A DNA stretch of 64,000 nucleotides from Psychrobacter sp. I-STPA6b (lineage in GTDB: Bacteria; Pseudomonadota; Gammaproteobacteria; Pseudomonadales; Moraxellaceae), in assembly GCF_020662265.1 (NCBI RefSeq), contig NZ_VEWM01000122.1, positions 234,512-298,511 on the forward strand, written 5' to 3'. The notes beneath the pieces are model-generated. The model did no database searches. It was not told the DNA's origin and worked only from the letters and a program-made list of their open reading frames with translations. The position numbers were made by a program, and so were the translations under genes. Below, piece after piece: positions 31,750 through 41,497 of the stretch (position 1 is the first letter of the stretch; every line of letters begins with the position of its first letter).

Positions 31750-32856
31750 TTATGCTTTGATTGACCAAGGTAGAGTTTCTCCCGCAGATAATGGCGTCAG
31801 CGTTGAGCCATCCATATAAGGGTAACTACTTGCAATGGTCATGGGTTGCTTATGTAAGGTGATATGGCTGGTATTTAATGGTAATCCATAAAACTCTGCT
31901 CCAAATATACTAGCAAAGCCTTCAAGTCTATCAATTTTACCCACGCTATCAAATGCTGTTGCATATAAAGGTAGGGCAATATTAGCACTGTAACAGCCAG
32001 CACAGCCACAAGCGTTTTCTTTTTTGTGGGTAGCATGAGGTGCTGAATCTGTTCCTAAGAAAAACTTGCGATTACCACTGGTTGCCACTTCTAAAAGTCT
32101 GGCTTGATGCGTCGCTTTTTTAAGAATAGGCAGACAATAAAAATGAGGCTTGATACCACCAACAAGCATATGATTGCGATTAAATAGCAAATGTTGTGGG
32201 GTGATGGTGGCTGCCACATTATCACCTTGAGCCAGTACAAAGTCGGCTGCATCACTGGTGGTGATATGTTCAACGACAATTTTTAACTCTGGATAGTCAC
32301 GAACAATTTGTCCTAATGTGCTATCAACAAATTGCTTTTCTCTATCAAAAATATCAACGTGAGCATGGGTTACTTCACTATGTACCAAGAGTGGTAAGCC
32401 ATATTTTTGCATGGCTTCAAGTGCTTGTGTGCAGTGTTTTAAATCAGTGACACCATCAGCAGAGTTGGTGGTTGCTCCAGCAGGATATAATTTAACCGCT
32501 TGTACAATACCGCTTTCGGCAGCATTTTTAATATCAGTTGCACTGGTATTGTCAGTAAAATACAAAGTCATGCGTGGGTTAAATTCATCTTTACGCTGCT
32601 TGGTTATGTCTGCTTGTGTTAAGGCATCTAAAATACGCTGGCGATAGGCAATCGCATCGCTTGCAGTTTTGACTGGTGGCACAAGGTTGGGCATACAAAT
32701 CACCCGATTAAAACTATTGGCAGCATGAGCAACGGTAGTGGCTAATGCCTCTCCATCACGTAAATGAATGTGCCAGTCATCTGGCTGTAATAGAGTGATT
32801 TCGTTTGGGGTATCAGAAGAGGAAGTGGCTGTATTGGTATTGGCTGTCATATTCAT
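31750..32856 (-). CDS. pyrC: Dihydroorotase (class II)
   Basis: Zinc enzyme that cyclises carbamoyl aspartate to dihydroorotate in pyrimidine synthesis. Metal-site features: [10 protein letters not shown] (His-x-His), the carboxylated Lys in [26 protein letters not shown] and the late Asp in [15 protein letters not shown]. The length of 368 is slightly above the E. coli enzyme (348), because of an N-terminal Thr/Ser-rich tail. It is divergent from argG across 352 nt. Confidence 0.95.
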   Translation of the reverse strand: MNMTANTNTATSSSDTPNEITLLQPDDWHIHLRDGEALATTVAHAANSFNRVICMPNLVPPVKTASDAIAYRQRILDALTQADITKQRKDEFNPRMTLYFTDNTSATDIKNAAESGIVQAVKLYPAGATTNSADGVTDLKHCTQALEAMQKYGLPLLVHSEVTHAHVDIFDREKQFVDSTLGQIVRDYPELKIVVEHITTSDAADFVLAQGDNVAATITPQHLLFNRNHMLVGGIKPHFYCLPILKKATHQARLLEVATSGNRKFFLGTDSAPHATHKKENACGCAGCYSANIALPLYATAFDSVGKIDRLEGFASIFGAEFYGLPLNTSHITLHKQPMTIASSYPYMDGSTLTPLSAGETLPWSIKA

Positions 32857-33208
32857 AATTAGCTGATTCTGGCTATTCCACGTTAAATTTGAAGGTTAAA
32901 TCTGCAAGTATTAGAAGAAAATATAAAAAGACGATATATGATGTGGTTATGATAGCAGGTTTTTCTAGGGGGCTATAGTGAATATGGGGAAGCTGTGGTC
33001 ATTATCAATAAATCTAGAGCGAATCTGGCTTTTGTCTGTTTTAAATTTGGTGTAGACTGGTGGGTTGTATTATATGCTGGGGTCTATTGAGATATAGATT
33101 CAATCTATATCATTATGATATTGATGATTTTGTATCCAGTGTATTGAGATGCTTAAGACCTCCAAATCACGAAAGCGCTTTTTATTGTTAACATTATAGG
33201 AAATATTT
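32857..33208. other. Divergent control region, pyrC/argG
   Basis: 352 nt with no supported gene. The main feature is a 21-nt perfect palindrome at 33091-33111. The argG ribosome site (AGGAAA) is at the right end. The promoters of both genes must lie here. Confidence 0.55.
33091..33111. promoter_or_regulatory. Perfect palindrome, candidate operator
   Basis: Arms GATATAGATT and AATCTATATC separated by one C, 98 nt upstream of the argG start. A 10-bp perfect dyad this compact is typical of a dimeric repressor site. It contains GATTCAATC, which only partly resembles the ArgR box (TGAAT-N-ATTCA type), so the regulator is not identified. Confidence 0.5.
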
Positions 33209-34444
33209 ATGTCAAAACTTGATCCAAAAAATATTAATAAAATTGTTCTTGCCTATTCAGGCGGGCTAGATACTTCCATCATTGCTAAGTGGTTGCAAGA
33301 AACTTATGACGCTGAAGTGATTACGTTTACTGCTGACATTGGGCAAGGTGAAGAAGTTGAGCCTGCTCGTGCCAAAGCACAAGCAATGGGTATTAAAAAT
33401 ATTCATATTGAAGACTTACGTGAAGAGTTTGCTCGTGACTATGTGTTCCCAATGTTTCGTGCCAATGCCATCTATGAAGGCGAGTATCTACTAGGTACTT
33501 CTATTGCACGTCCCTTGATTGCCAAACGTTTGGTTGAGATTGCCAAAGAGCATAATGCTGATGCCATCAGTCATGGGGCAACAGGGAAAGGTAATGACCA
33601 AGTACGTTTTGAGCTTGGTGCAATCGCTTTAGCACCAGAAATTAAAACCATTGCACCTTGGCGTGAGTGGGATTTATCAAGCCGTGAAAGTCTAATGAAA
33701 TATGCCGAAGAGCATAATATTCCTATTGATTTTGCTGCTAATAAGAAAAAATCTCCATATTCAATGGATGCAAACTTACTGCACATCTCTTATGAGGGTG
33801 GTCTACTAGAAGACCCATACGCTGAGGCAGAAGAGGATATGTGGCGTTGGTCAGTTAGCCCAGAGAATGCCCCTGATGAGCCAGAGTATGTTGAGCTAGA
33901 ATACAAGCAAGGCGATATTGTGGCAGTTAATGGTGAGCAACTAAAACCGTTTGAAGTGATGATTAAGCTGAATGAGTTGGGCGGTAAGCACGGTATTGGA
34001 CGTTTGGATATCGTTGAAAACCGCTATGTCGGTATGAAATCTCGTGGTTGTTATGAAACACCAGCAGGAACAATCATGATTAAAGCTCACCGTGCTATTG
34101 AGTCATTGACTCTAGACCGTGAAGCAGCGCACTTAAAAGATGAGCTGATGCCTCGTTACGCTAAAATCATTTACAATGGTTATTGGTTTAGCCCTGAGCG
34201 TGAAATGTTACAAGCCTTGATTGATAAGTCACAAGAATATGTTTCAGGAACAGTACGTGTCAAATTGTATAAAGGCAGTGTCAGCGTGGTGGGTCGTAAG
34301 TCAGATAATTCGCTATTTGATGAAAAAATCGCTACTTTTGAAGATGATGCAGGGGCGTATGACCAAAAAGATGCTGAAGGCTTTATCCGTCTAAATGGCT
34401 TGCGTTTGGCGATTGAAGCCAGCAAAGGGCGTGATTTATCATAA
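33209..34444 (+). CDS. argG: Argininosuccinate synthase
   Basis: Joins citrulline and aspartate with ATP in arginine synthesis. The N-terminal PP-loop is AYSGGLDTS, followed by [15 protein letters not shown] and the conserved [14 protein letters not shown]. The length of 411 matches the short-type enzyme. The strong ribosome site AGGAAA precedes the ATG. It is monocistronic, with a terminator 66 nt after the stop. The palindrome upstream is the only visible control element. Confidence 0.97.
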   Translation: MSKLDPKNINKIVLAYSGGLDTSIIAKWLQETYDAEVITFTADIGQGEEVEPARAKAQAMGIKNIHIEDLREEFARDYVFPMFRANAIYEGEYLLGTSIARPLIAKRLVEIAKEHNADAISHGATGKGNDQVRFELGAIALAPEIKTIAPWREWDLSSRESLMKYAEEHNIPIDFAANKKKSPYSMDANLLHISYEGGLLEDPYAEAEEDMWRWSVSPENAPDEPEYVELEYKQGDIVAVNGEQLKPFEVMIKLNELGGKHGIGRLDIVENRYVGMKSRGCYETPAGTIMIKAHRAIESLTLDREAAHLKDELMPRYAKIIYNGYWFSPEREMLQALIDKSQEYVSGTVRVKLYKGSVSVVGRKSDNSLFDEKIATFEDDAGAYDQKDAEGFIRLNGLRLAIEASKGRDLS

Positions 34445-34509
34445 GGTGGTTTTTATAGACTATTATGGGTTAAATTGAGCCTAAATATGTTTATAGAACA
34501 GCAGATAAA

Positions 34510-34547
34510 TAAAAAATCCCTCTTTTAATAAAGGGGGATTTTTTTAT
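34510..34547. terminator. Bidirectional terminator
   Basis: Stem AAAATCCCTCTTTT with AAAGGGGGATTTTTT, between convergent argG and the DUF937-like gene. Confidence 0.85.
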
Positions 34548-34575
34548 ATTCTCAAATTATATAAAGAAAAGATTT

Positions 34576-35823
34576 TTAATGTTGCTTTTCGGAGCTTTCA
34601 TTAGCATCCTTATCCTTACTTTCTTCATCATCAACCCGAACAATGGCAATGTCATGAATAATAGGCTCTTGTTGAGAGGTACTTGGTACAGTTATCTTTG
34701 TGGTATGTCTTTCTTTATATTGATACTTGATGACAGCCAGTATGCTTAATCCACCAATGACTGCCACAATCAGCAGGATAACAGGATTTTTCCAGAAAGG
34801 AGGTGGTGTGTCATACTCAATCGGTTGCTCACTGGCAGTCTTGGGTGTTTCAGGTGCATTACCAAGTAAATGTTTGCTAATTAACGGTCGGCTGGGTGGT
34901 TTTTCTGGCTCAGAGGTGATATGAAGGCGGTTTCTACTGAGGTAAATATCGGCAATCTTAGCCAGTTTTAATAGCCAACGCTGATAAGGTAATGAAATCT
35001 GTGATAATGAATCAAACTCTAATATGTCATCAGTTGGGCTGGGCTGTGATGAATTTGCAGTGTTTTTATTATCTGAGACACGCCCAATGACTTTTGCATA
35101 TTGGGGTAGTGTTTCCTCACTTTGGTATTTTTGTTTTTGCTGTGGAATTTGGTAGCCCACAATGTCACACCAAGTCAAGTCAAAGCTAGATACAATATAT
35201 TCGGTACGGTCTAGTATAGGAGTGGCAGATGATGCTTGCTGAGTAGTAGTTGTTTCATCTGCTGTATTAGTTGTAACGGGATTTGTTATAAATAGTGGGT
35301 CAGCTTGGCGTTTTTCTAAACGTAAAAACTGAGGTTGTAGCTTGAACCATTCGTCTATTTCTTGACCATCTAAATATGCGTAATCTGTCAAAATAGCGAT
35401 TTCACGTAGATAGATAAGAGTGAGTGCTGCTAATAAAGGGCGCACTTGTTTGCTAGAGGTATGGCTTTGTTCTGCTAGCTTTTCATAAGCTGTATGTAGG
35501 GTGTCACTGTTCTTATATAGAGTGTTTAGTAGTGGTTGCCCATACTGCATGGCAATTTGCATGGTCTTGAGATTAAAGGCATTATAGTGACGAAGCTCTT
35601 TGACTTGGCTACGGGTTAGTAGCTTTTTTAGGATGGTTGAGCCATCAAAGTTTTGTTGATAAGCGAGTAATGCGCAGATGGTTGCTTGAATAGAGCTCTC
35701 AATAATAATTCGGGCTTGTGGTAGAGACATACGACCACTGTCTGCCACTATAGAATCTATTGGTAAGGTATCAATCGTTAAGAAGTCATACAATGAAACC
35801 CGAGTGGGTGTTAGTTTTGCCAT
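34576..35823 (-). CDS. Membrane protein with DUF937-like helical domain
   Basis: A 415-residue protein I cannot name. Residues about 25-180 are helical and Ala/Leu/Gln-rich (LPQARIIIESSIQATICALLAYQQNFDG and following), resembling DUF937 (YidB-type) domains, but this is a weak visual match. A polar Thr/Ser-rich linker follows. A second folded stretch contains SFDLTWCDIVGYQIP and YQRWLLKLAKIADIYLSRNRL. A single membrane helix lies at about 355-376 (NPVILLIVAVIGGLSILAVI), and the tail is charged and acidic, so the N-terminus is probably cytoplasmic. It is divergent from the YkuD gene with 99 nt between. Confidence 0.55.
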   Translation of the reverse strand: MAKLTPTRVSLYDFLTIDTLPIDSIVADSGRMSLPQARIIIESSIQATICALLAYQQNFDGSTILKKLLTRSQVKELRHYNAFNLKTMQIAMQYGQPLLNTLYKNSDTLHTAYEKLAEQSHTSSKQVRPLLAALTLIYLREIAILTDYAYLDGQEIDEWFKLQPQFLRLEKRQADPLFITNPVTTNTADETTTTQQASSATPILDRTEYIVSSFDLTWCDIVGYQIPQQKQKYQSEETLPQYAKVIGRVSDNKNTANSSQPSPTDDILEFDSLSQISLPYQRWLLKLAKIADIYLSRNRLHITSEPEKPPSRPLISKHLLGNAPETPKTASEQPIEYDTPPPFWKNPVILLIVAVIGGLSILAVIKYQYKERHTTKITVPSTSQQEPIIHDIAIVRVDDEESKDKDANESSEKQH

Positions 35824-35922
35824 ATAAGGTTTTTTTATAGCTAAAATTTAGTGATATATTACGGGGGTTGATAGATGGATACAATCCCCCAGTAAAAATT
35901 ATAGTCAGTTTATAGGTCTTTT

Positions 35923-36495
35923 ATGTTAAGTACAACAGAATCTAAGGTGTCTGTCCGTGTAGACAATGAGTCTGTATCAAGTCTAAGGTCTCAAGATAGC
36001 AATACCTGTTATATCAAAATAAGTATTGCGGGGCAAACGTTAAGCCTAATAGAGAATGAACAAACAGTCGCTTGTTATAGCGTATCTACTGCAAAGAATG
36101 GTATTGGAGCAATGGAAGGGAGTGGTTGTACACCGTTGGGAGAGCATGTCATTGCACAGAAAATCGGTGGTGATGAGCCAATACGCTCAGTGTTTGTTGG
36201 ACGTGTGCCGACAGGTGAGATTTATGATGCTCATATTGGACGTCAATTTCCAGAGCGAGACTGGATTTTAAGTCGTATTTTATGGTTATCTGGCTGTGAA
36301 GTAGGGGTGAATCAAGGCAGTAATGAGTCAGGATGCTGTGATACTTATCAGCGTTATATTTATATCCACGGCACACCAGATACAGAGCCGATGGGAGTGC
36401 CTTTGTCACATGGTTGTATTCGTATGCGCAATGATGATGTGGTGGCTTTATATGACCAAGTTACAGAAGGCACAAGGGTTATAATTATTCCCTAG
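35923..36495 (+). CDS. Cytoplasmic YkuD-family L,D-carboxypeptidase (ElsL-like)
   Basis: The L,D-transpeptidase (YkuD) catalytic motif is intact: YIYIHGTPDTEPMG followed by LSHGCIRM with the nucleophile Cys. There is no signal peptide or membrane segment; the N-terminus is polar, so the enzyme should be cytoplasmic. That fits ElsL (LdtK) of Acinetobacter, a YkuD enzyme that removes the terminal D-Ala from recycled muropeptides, doing the work of LdcA. A periplasmic transpeptidase role is unlikely without an export signal. The protein is unusually Cys-rich (seven Cys). Divergent from the DUF937-like gene. Confidence 0.75.
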   Translation: MLSTTESKVSVRVDNESVSSLRSQDSNTCYIKISIAGQTLSLIENEQTVACYSVSTAKNGIGAMEGSGCTPLGEHVIAQKIGGDEPIRSVFVGRVPTGEIYDAHIGRQFPERDWILSRILWLSGCEVGVNQGSNESGCCDTYQRYIYIHGTPDTEPMGVPLSHGCIRMRNDDVVALYDQVTEGTRVIIIP

Positions 36496-36561
36496 TGGTT
36501 ATAAACAGTTAGCGTTGTTTTGTAATGTTTTGCATAGTATAAAATAGAAGATAATATAGCA

Positions 36562-36623
36562 GCAGGGTAGGTTGGGTGGTTTGTAGATAGTACGACTTTA
36601 AAACCATAATATACATACCCTGC
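36562..36623. repeat. Nested inverted repeat between convergent genes
   Basis: Outer arms GCAGGGTA and TACCCTGC (36562-36569, 36616-36623) enclose inner arms TGGTTT and AAACCA (36577-36582, 36601-36606). It lies between the ElsL-like gene and the CYTH-CHAD gene. No T-tract follows either outer arm. Confidence 0.45.
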
Positions 36624-36643
36624 ATCTATTGAGTTAGAGGCTA

Positions 36644-38146
36644 CTACCAAAATTTTGGTGCATTTTTAACACTCTTTAGGCTTTCTGCACAGCGTTTGGC
36701 AGCATGTTTTTCTTGTGCGCCAAAATAGCCAACAGCGAACCAAGCATTAGCATCATCAGTTACTTTTTGTTGATAAAAATCATGACCAACTAGACTGTCA
36801 TTATATTCCCCAAGAACATCTTGTGCAGGCTCTAGATATTTTAAGAACTTTTTATGTTTTTTCTTTTTAAAGATTGGTGCAGCAAACTCACTAATATAAC
36901 GTAAACTTTTTAGGCGTTTACGGACATCATGCTGTGCTTCAATATCCAATGTATCAAAATGCTCACTGGCGTTGGCAATTTTGGCAAAAAGCTTATCTAG
37001 AGTTTTGGTAACTTTAGCCTTTGCTTTTTTATTACTATTAGACTCCAAGTCTGGGTCAGACATGGTATATTCAATCAGCTCTAACAGGGTTAGTTGAAAG
37101 TCATTGGCTTGTACGGCATCAATAGGCAGTATCTTTAAGCTTTGGCGCTCTTCCTGCCAGTCTACAAAGGGTGCACCTTGCTCTTCAAGCATTGGCTGGG
37201 TTTTTATTTGTAGAATCTCACGGTCACGATATTCGCCTAAAAGACTAAAGGTCTGTTTTAAAACGGGTATCCAGTCTGTATTAATCTGCTCAGAGAAGTC
37301 TGCAAAGAATTTTAGTGCTGTGCGTAAACGGCGAATACCAACACGTAACTGGTGCACATGATTGCCATCTTTGCTACCTGCGGCAATGGCACTAGCATTA
37401 GGTAAGATTTGTATCATACAGTTATGCACAATGGCACGCATAAAGGCTGGCTGGCTCATTTTTTTGGAGATAGCCAACTGTTTTAGGTCTGATTTTACAG
37501 CATCACTATGTGTCTTATTCGCTAATAACAAACTACCTCGCTCTGCTTTGGTCACCGTGGATAAGCACAGTTTATAGCGTTTACACCATGTTTTAGCGAC
37601 CTCAAATAAGTAAGCAGTATCTCCTTGTAATAGCTCAAACTCGATTTCGTGGATATGTTGCTGTTGGGACTTGTCTTCTCCATGAATTACTTGCCCTTGG
37701 TCATAAGCAACTTCAATAACATTGCCTTCTTTTTTGACCAGTCGGGTAATGCGCTCAACATCCGTGACATAGAGTTGCACCAGTTGGTTACTTAACTCAT
37801 CAATGTCTAGCTGGCTTAATGTATCTTCGAGGGCTGTATCATGATAGATTTCTAAGTCAGGGCTAAGAGCATCAGCTTGTGTTTTTGGTAGTTGTTGAGC
37901 ATCTAAAGTATGGTTATGCTCAAGACGAGCTGCCATACCATCTCCTGCCGTCTTAATGGTTTGTACCCATTCATCCCCTTCTTTACGAATACGTAGAGCA
38001 ATACCTGCTTTTGCCAATTGCTGAGTGGGGGTATCAAAATAATGTGCTGCCAGTTGTGAAGTTTGTGAAGATTTAATATTTGCTTGGCGCATCAGTGCAT
38101 TGACTTTATATTCAGGAACTAAAAACTTTAGCTCAATTTCTTGCAT
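36644..38146 (-). CDS. CYTH and CHAD domain protein (inorganic triphosphatase type)
   Basis: Residues 1-200 are a CYTH domain starting with the signature ExExK (MQEIELKFLV), an acidic/basic tunnel that binds triphosphate. Residues about 220-495 are a CHAD domain with HQLRVGIRRLRTALKFF and KRLKSLRYISEFAAPIF, conserved His/Arg/Lys helices known to bind polyphosphate. E. coli YgiF has the same layout and is an inorganic triphosphatase. AAGGG precedes the ATG. A link to the polyphosphate made by Ppk1 in the same window is reasonable, but this is inference. Confidence 0.88.
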   Translation of the reverse strand: MQEIELKFLVPEYKVNALMRQANIKSSQTSQLAAHYFDTPTQQLAKAGIALRIRKEGDEWVQTIKTAGDGMAARLEHNHTLDAQQLPKTQADALSPDLEIYHDTALEDTLSQLDIDELSNQLVQLYVTDVERITRLVKKEGNVIEVAYDQGQVIHGEDKSQQQHIHEIEFELLQGDTAYLFEVAKTWCKRYKLCLSTVTKAERGSLLLANKTHSDAVKSDLKQLAISKKMSQPAFMRAIVHNCMIQILPNASAIAAGSKDGNHVHQLRVGIRRLRTALKFFADFSEQINTDWIPVLKQTFSLLGEYRDREILQIKTQPMLEEQGAPFVDWQEERQSLKILPIDAVQANDFQLTLLELIEYTMSDPDLESNSNKKAKAKVTKTLDKLFAKIANASEHFDTLDIEAQHDVRKRLKSLRYISEFAAPIFKKKKHKKFLKYLEPAQDVLGEYNDSLVGHDFYQQKVTDDANAWFAVGYFGAQEKHAAKRCAESLKSVKNAPKFW

Positions 38147-38470
38147 AATATCATTCCCTTATGGTGATAATTAATTCACTACTATAATCCTAGGATAGAA
38201 GGCATAGAATAACAAGTAAATTTATATGACATCTTGATGACAAGTGGCAAAATAATAGAAAAAAATGGTATTGGTAAATAGAAGTAGGCAATCTATGGTA
38301 AAAATAACCGATAGGCTGTATTTATTAATCAAAGAGCGACAAAATAAACAGACATAAAATAAAAACCGCCCTACTACTGTAGAGCGGTTTTTTTCAATGG
38401 TCAAATGTTATATATCAGATTGAATATAATTGACCAATTATTCATTTACATAGATATCATGTGTAATATC
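38147..38470. other. Intergenic region, aceA end to CYTH-CHAD start
   Basis: 324 nt, AT-rich. It contains the aceA terminator (38361-38395) and the promoter region for the CYTH-CHAD gene. A short frame at 38222-38404 on the minus strand runs through the terminator and is not accepted. Confidence 0.5.
38361..38395 (-). terminator. Terminator after aceA
   Basis: Arms AAAAACCGC and GCGGTTTTT with a small inner stem (CTAC/GTAG), flanked by A and T runs, 76 nt past the aceA stop on the minus strand. Confidence 0.85.
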
Positions 38471-40054
38471 TTAGAACTGGTTCATGGTGTTTTTCTCACC
38501 ACCAGCTTTTAGAGCATTATCACCAGAGAAAATCTCTTTATGGTCATCACCTAAGTCAGAACCAGCCATCGCTTGGTGTTTCACACAAGAGACGCCATCA
38601 CGAATCTCTTTACGTTGAACACCTGCAACATACGCCAACATGCCTTCATCACCAAAGTAACCTTTAGATAGCTCGTGCATATGTAAAGCAGTGGTGTGAT
38701 AAGTTGGTAAAGTGATGAGGTGATGGAATACACCAGCCAGTCTAGACGCATCTTTCTGGAAGTTACGTGCGATATCATCAGCCGCTTTATCTAACTCAGT
38801 GCCATCATACTCTGCACTCATTAGGTCATCTTTATTATAGGCAGAGGTATCTTTGCCTTCGTCTTCCCATTTCGCAATCACTTGCTTACGGAAGTTTAGC
38901 GTCCAGTTAAATGATGGACTGTTGTTGTATACCAACTTCGCTTTTGGTTGTTTTTCTTTGATGCGGTCAACCATTGATTTAATATGCTCAACATCTGGTG
39001 TTGGCGTTTCAATCCATAGTAGGTCAGCACCGTTTTCTAGGGCAGTAACACAGTCAAGAACAACACGGTCAATGTTAGTATCTTCACGGAACTGGTATAG
39101 ACCATTGGCTAGACGCTTAGGACGTACTAACTTGCCATCACGTTTTAGCAATACGTCATACTCATTAACATCAGCAATATCTACTTCTTCAACGTCTAAG
39201 AAGTCAATATATTGAGAAGCTAAGTCACCAGCTTGTTGTGATACTGGGATTTTTTGAGTCAGTGAAGCACCTTCAGAGTCAGTACGTGCAACGATTACGC
39301 CATCATCAACACCAAGCTCTAGGAAAGCATAACGGATAGCGTTTAGCTTAGAGATGAAGTCTTCATGTGGTACAGTTACTTTACCAGCTTGGTGACCACA
39401 CTGTTTTGCATCAGATACTTGGTTTTCAATCTGAATTGCACAAGCACCAGCTTCAATCATTTTTTTAGCAAGTAGGTAAGTGGCTTCTTCATTACCAAAA
39501 CCAGCATCAATATCAGCGATGATTGGCACAACGTGTGACTCAAAGTTATCAATTTTTGCTTGGATTTCGCTGGTATCTTTACCTGCTTCTTTAGCAGCAT
39601 TAAGCTCACGGAAGTAGTCATTTAGCACTTTAGCATCTGCTTGACGCAAGAAAGCGTAGATTTCTTCAATCAATGCAGGTACAACGGTTTTTTCATGCAT
39701 AGATTGGTCAGGTAGGGGACCAAACTCTGAGCGGAGTGCTGCAACCATCCAGCCTGATAAATAGATATAACGCTTAGAAGTGGTGTTGAAATATTTTTTA
39801 TTTGCATACATGGTTTGTTGAGCGACGAAACCATGCCATGCACCTAAAGATTGGGTATATTTAGAAGTATCTTCATCATACTCTTTCATGTCTTGACGCA
39901 TGATAGCAGCTGTATACTTTGCAATGTCTAATCCTGTTTTGAAACGATTCTGCACAACCATACGTGCTGCATCAGTTTCACTAATATTTTGCCAATTTCC
40001 ATGCTTTTGTTTTAGCTCACGAATATGTTCTACTGCCGATGTAAATGTAGACAT
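38471..40054 (-). CDS. aceA: Isocitrate lyase
   Basis: Splits isocitrate to succinate and glyoxylate, the first step of the glyoxylate shunt that malate synthase G completes. It is the large (about 530-residue) isoform found in Acinetobacter and Pseudomonas. The catalytic Cys is in DAKQCGHQAGKVTVPH, and Mg/substrate segments such as PIIADIDAGFGNEEATY and LVYNNSPSFNW are present. A strong AAGGAG site precedes the ATG. It is divergent from a LysR regulator across 347 nt, so that regulator is a plausible controller. Confidence 0.96.
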   Translation of the reverse strand: MSTFTSAVEHIRELKQKHGNWQNISETDAARMVVQNRFKTGLDIAKYTAAIMRQDMKEYDEDTSKYTQSLGAWHGFVAQQTMYANKKYFNTTSKRYIYLSGWMVAALRSEFGPLPDQSMHEKTVVPALIEEIYAFLRQADAKVLNDYFRELNAAKEAGKDTSEIQAKIDNFESHVVPIIADIDAGFGNEEATYLLAKKMIEAGACAIQIENQVSDAKQCGHQAGKVTVPHEDFISKLNAIRYAFLELGVDDGVIVARTDSEGASLTQKIPVSQQAGDLASQYIDFLDVEEVDIADVNEYDVLLKRDGKLVRPKRLANGLYQFREDTNIDRVVLDCVTALENGADLLWIETPTPDVEHIKSMVDRIKEKQPKAKLVYNNSPSFNWTLNFRKQVIAKWEDEGKDTSAYNKDDLMSAEYDGTELDKAADDIARNFQKDASRLAGVFHHLITLPTYHTTALHMHELSKGYFGDEGMLAYVAGVQRKEIRDGVSCVKHQAMAGSDLGDDHKEIFSGDNALKAGGEKNTMNQF

Positions 40055-40401
40055 CTAATATCTCCTTGATTGCAAAAGTAAAAAAAGAAAAGATAGTTTT
40101 AATTGGTATAATGTAATAATCCAAATGCAGTATAACAGCTGCAAATATACTAAATCATCTGAACTTGTATATTATCCCTCTATCTTTATTAAGTACATCT
40201 GATACGATACTGTATTTAACTATAACAGCATTCACTATATTAATCACTATATAATGCTTAGAAAGATTTATCTAATTTATGATAGTTATCTTTAGTATTC
40301 ACTGTTATTATAGTACAGGGTCTATAAGGGTTCAAGGGTGTTTTGAAGTGTAATATATAATGGTTATAGAGATATATAGAAACAAGTGAGTATTAAAGTT
40401 T
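40055..40401. other. Divergent control region, aceA/LysR
   Basis: 347 AT-rich nt with no gene. TATTCACTGTTAT and the partly similar AACAGCATTCACTATA recur here in opposite or imperfect arrangements and could be regulator half-sites, but I cannot define one clear LysR (T-N11-A) box. Confidence 0.4.
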
Positions 40402-41391
40402 ATGAATTTACAGCGTGTTGATTTAAATTTATTGGTTCATTTAGATGTGCTTTTGCGTGAAAAGAACGTGACACGTGCTGCTGAACAATTAGGTATTACC
40501 CAACCAGCAATGAGTAATATTTTACGGCGTTTGCGTAAGTTATTTAATGACCCTTTATTGGTTCGCTCTTCTGAAGGAATGACGCCAACAGAGCGAGCAT
40601 TAGAGTTACAGCCTCGTATCCGTGAAATTTTAGCCGATTTAACCCAAGTGTTAGAGCCACGTACAGAGTTTCGTCCTTATAGTACATCACGTGTATTTCG
40701 GATTATGACTTCAGATTATGCAGAAGCAACTTTAGTACCTAGATTAGTAAAAGCATTACGCTCAGAAGCACCTAATGTTATTTTAGACTTTTTAACACCC
40801 TCTGATGTGTCATATCGAGACATGGAGCAGGGGCGGGTGGATTTAGCAATTAACCGCTTTAATGAGATACCACAAAGTTTCCATCAAGTATTGGTCTGGC
40901 GGGATACATTTAGTTGTTTATTATCGGCACAAAGTCCTTATGTGAATCGGTTTAATCTAAAAAACTATCTAAAAGCACAACATGTTTGGGTATCAAAGAC
41001 TGGTATGGGTGTTGGTTTTGGGGTGAATCCAGAGAAATCAGGCGGATTAGGCTCAATTGATCAAGCATTACAGCGTTTGGGGCAGAAGCGTCAAATTAGT
41101 GTTTTTACTCGTCATTACCAGATGCCAGCGATGCTTGCAGCCAATAAAGACTTGATAGCGACGCTACCCACCCGTGTGGCTCGTATGCAAGCCACAAATG
41201 ACAGTATTGTTTTAAAAGAGCCACCGTTTTTTATTCCTGAATTTGAATTAACGATGGCATGGTCACCTTTACTACAGCACCACCCAGCACATAGATGGTT
41301 ACGACAGTTGATTATGCACGTTGCCAGACAGGTTGTTGCAGAAGAAGATGCGGGTCATCAAGAAATGCCAGTAATTAATCATTTATTTTAA
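40402..41391 (+). CDS. LysR-family transcriptional regulator
   Basis: A 329-residue LysR-type regulator. The N-terminal winged helix is complete (DLNLLVHLDVLLREKNVTRAAEQLGITQPAMSNILRRLRKLF). A linker helix and a PBP2-type effector domain follow (about residues 95-310, with FRIMTSDYAEATLVPRLVKAL). The subgroup resembles NodD/PcpR-type members. It is divergent from aceA, so control of the glyoxylate shunt is a natural guess; the effector is unknown. A terminator follows. Confidence 0.85.
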   Translation: MNLQRVDLNLLVHLDVLLREKNVTRAAEQLGITQPAMSNILRRLRKLFNDPLLVRSSEGMTPTERALELQPRIREILADLTQVLEPRTEFRPYSTSRVFRIMTSDYAEATLVPRLVKALRSEAPNVILDFLTPSDVSYRDMEQGRVDLAINRFNEIPQSFHQVLVWRDTFSCLLSAQSPYVNRFNLKNYLKAQHVWVSKTGMGVGFGVNPEKSGGLGSIDQALQRLGQKRQISVFTRHYQMPAMLAANKDLIATLPTRVARMQATNDSIVLKEPPFFIPEFELTMAWSPLLQHHPAHRWLRQLIMHVARQVVAEEDAGHQEMPVINHLF

Positions 41392-41422
41392 GACTGGATA
41401 CTTGAGTAACTGGATAACAGCT

Positions 41423-41455
41423 AAAAAAAGCACCTGATAGTCAGGTGCTTTTTTT
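41423..41455. terminator. Bidirectional terminator
   Basis: Perfect arms AAAGCACCTGA and TCAGGTGCTTT with flanking A7 and T7 runs, between the convergent LysR gene and lytic transglycosylase gene. Confidence 0.95.
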
Positions 41456-41497
41456 AATGATGATAGTTGAATATTACTGATATAAATTAGAGCTAAA

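Noticed and set aside
35923..36495. Calling the YkuD gene a periplasmic L,D-transpeptidase.
   Set aside because: There is no signal peptide or membrane helix; a cytoplasmic carboxypeptidase fits better.
38222..38404. 60-residue minus-strand frame between aceA and CYTH-CHAD.
   Set aside because: It runs through the aceA terminator hairpin and has no ribosome site.
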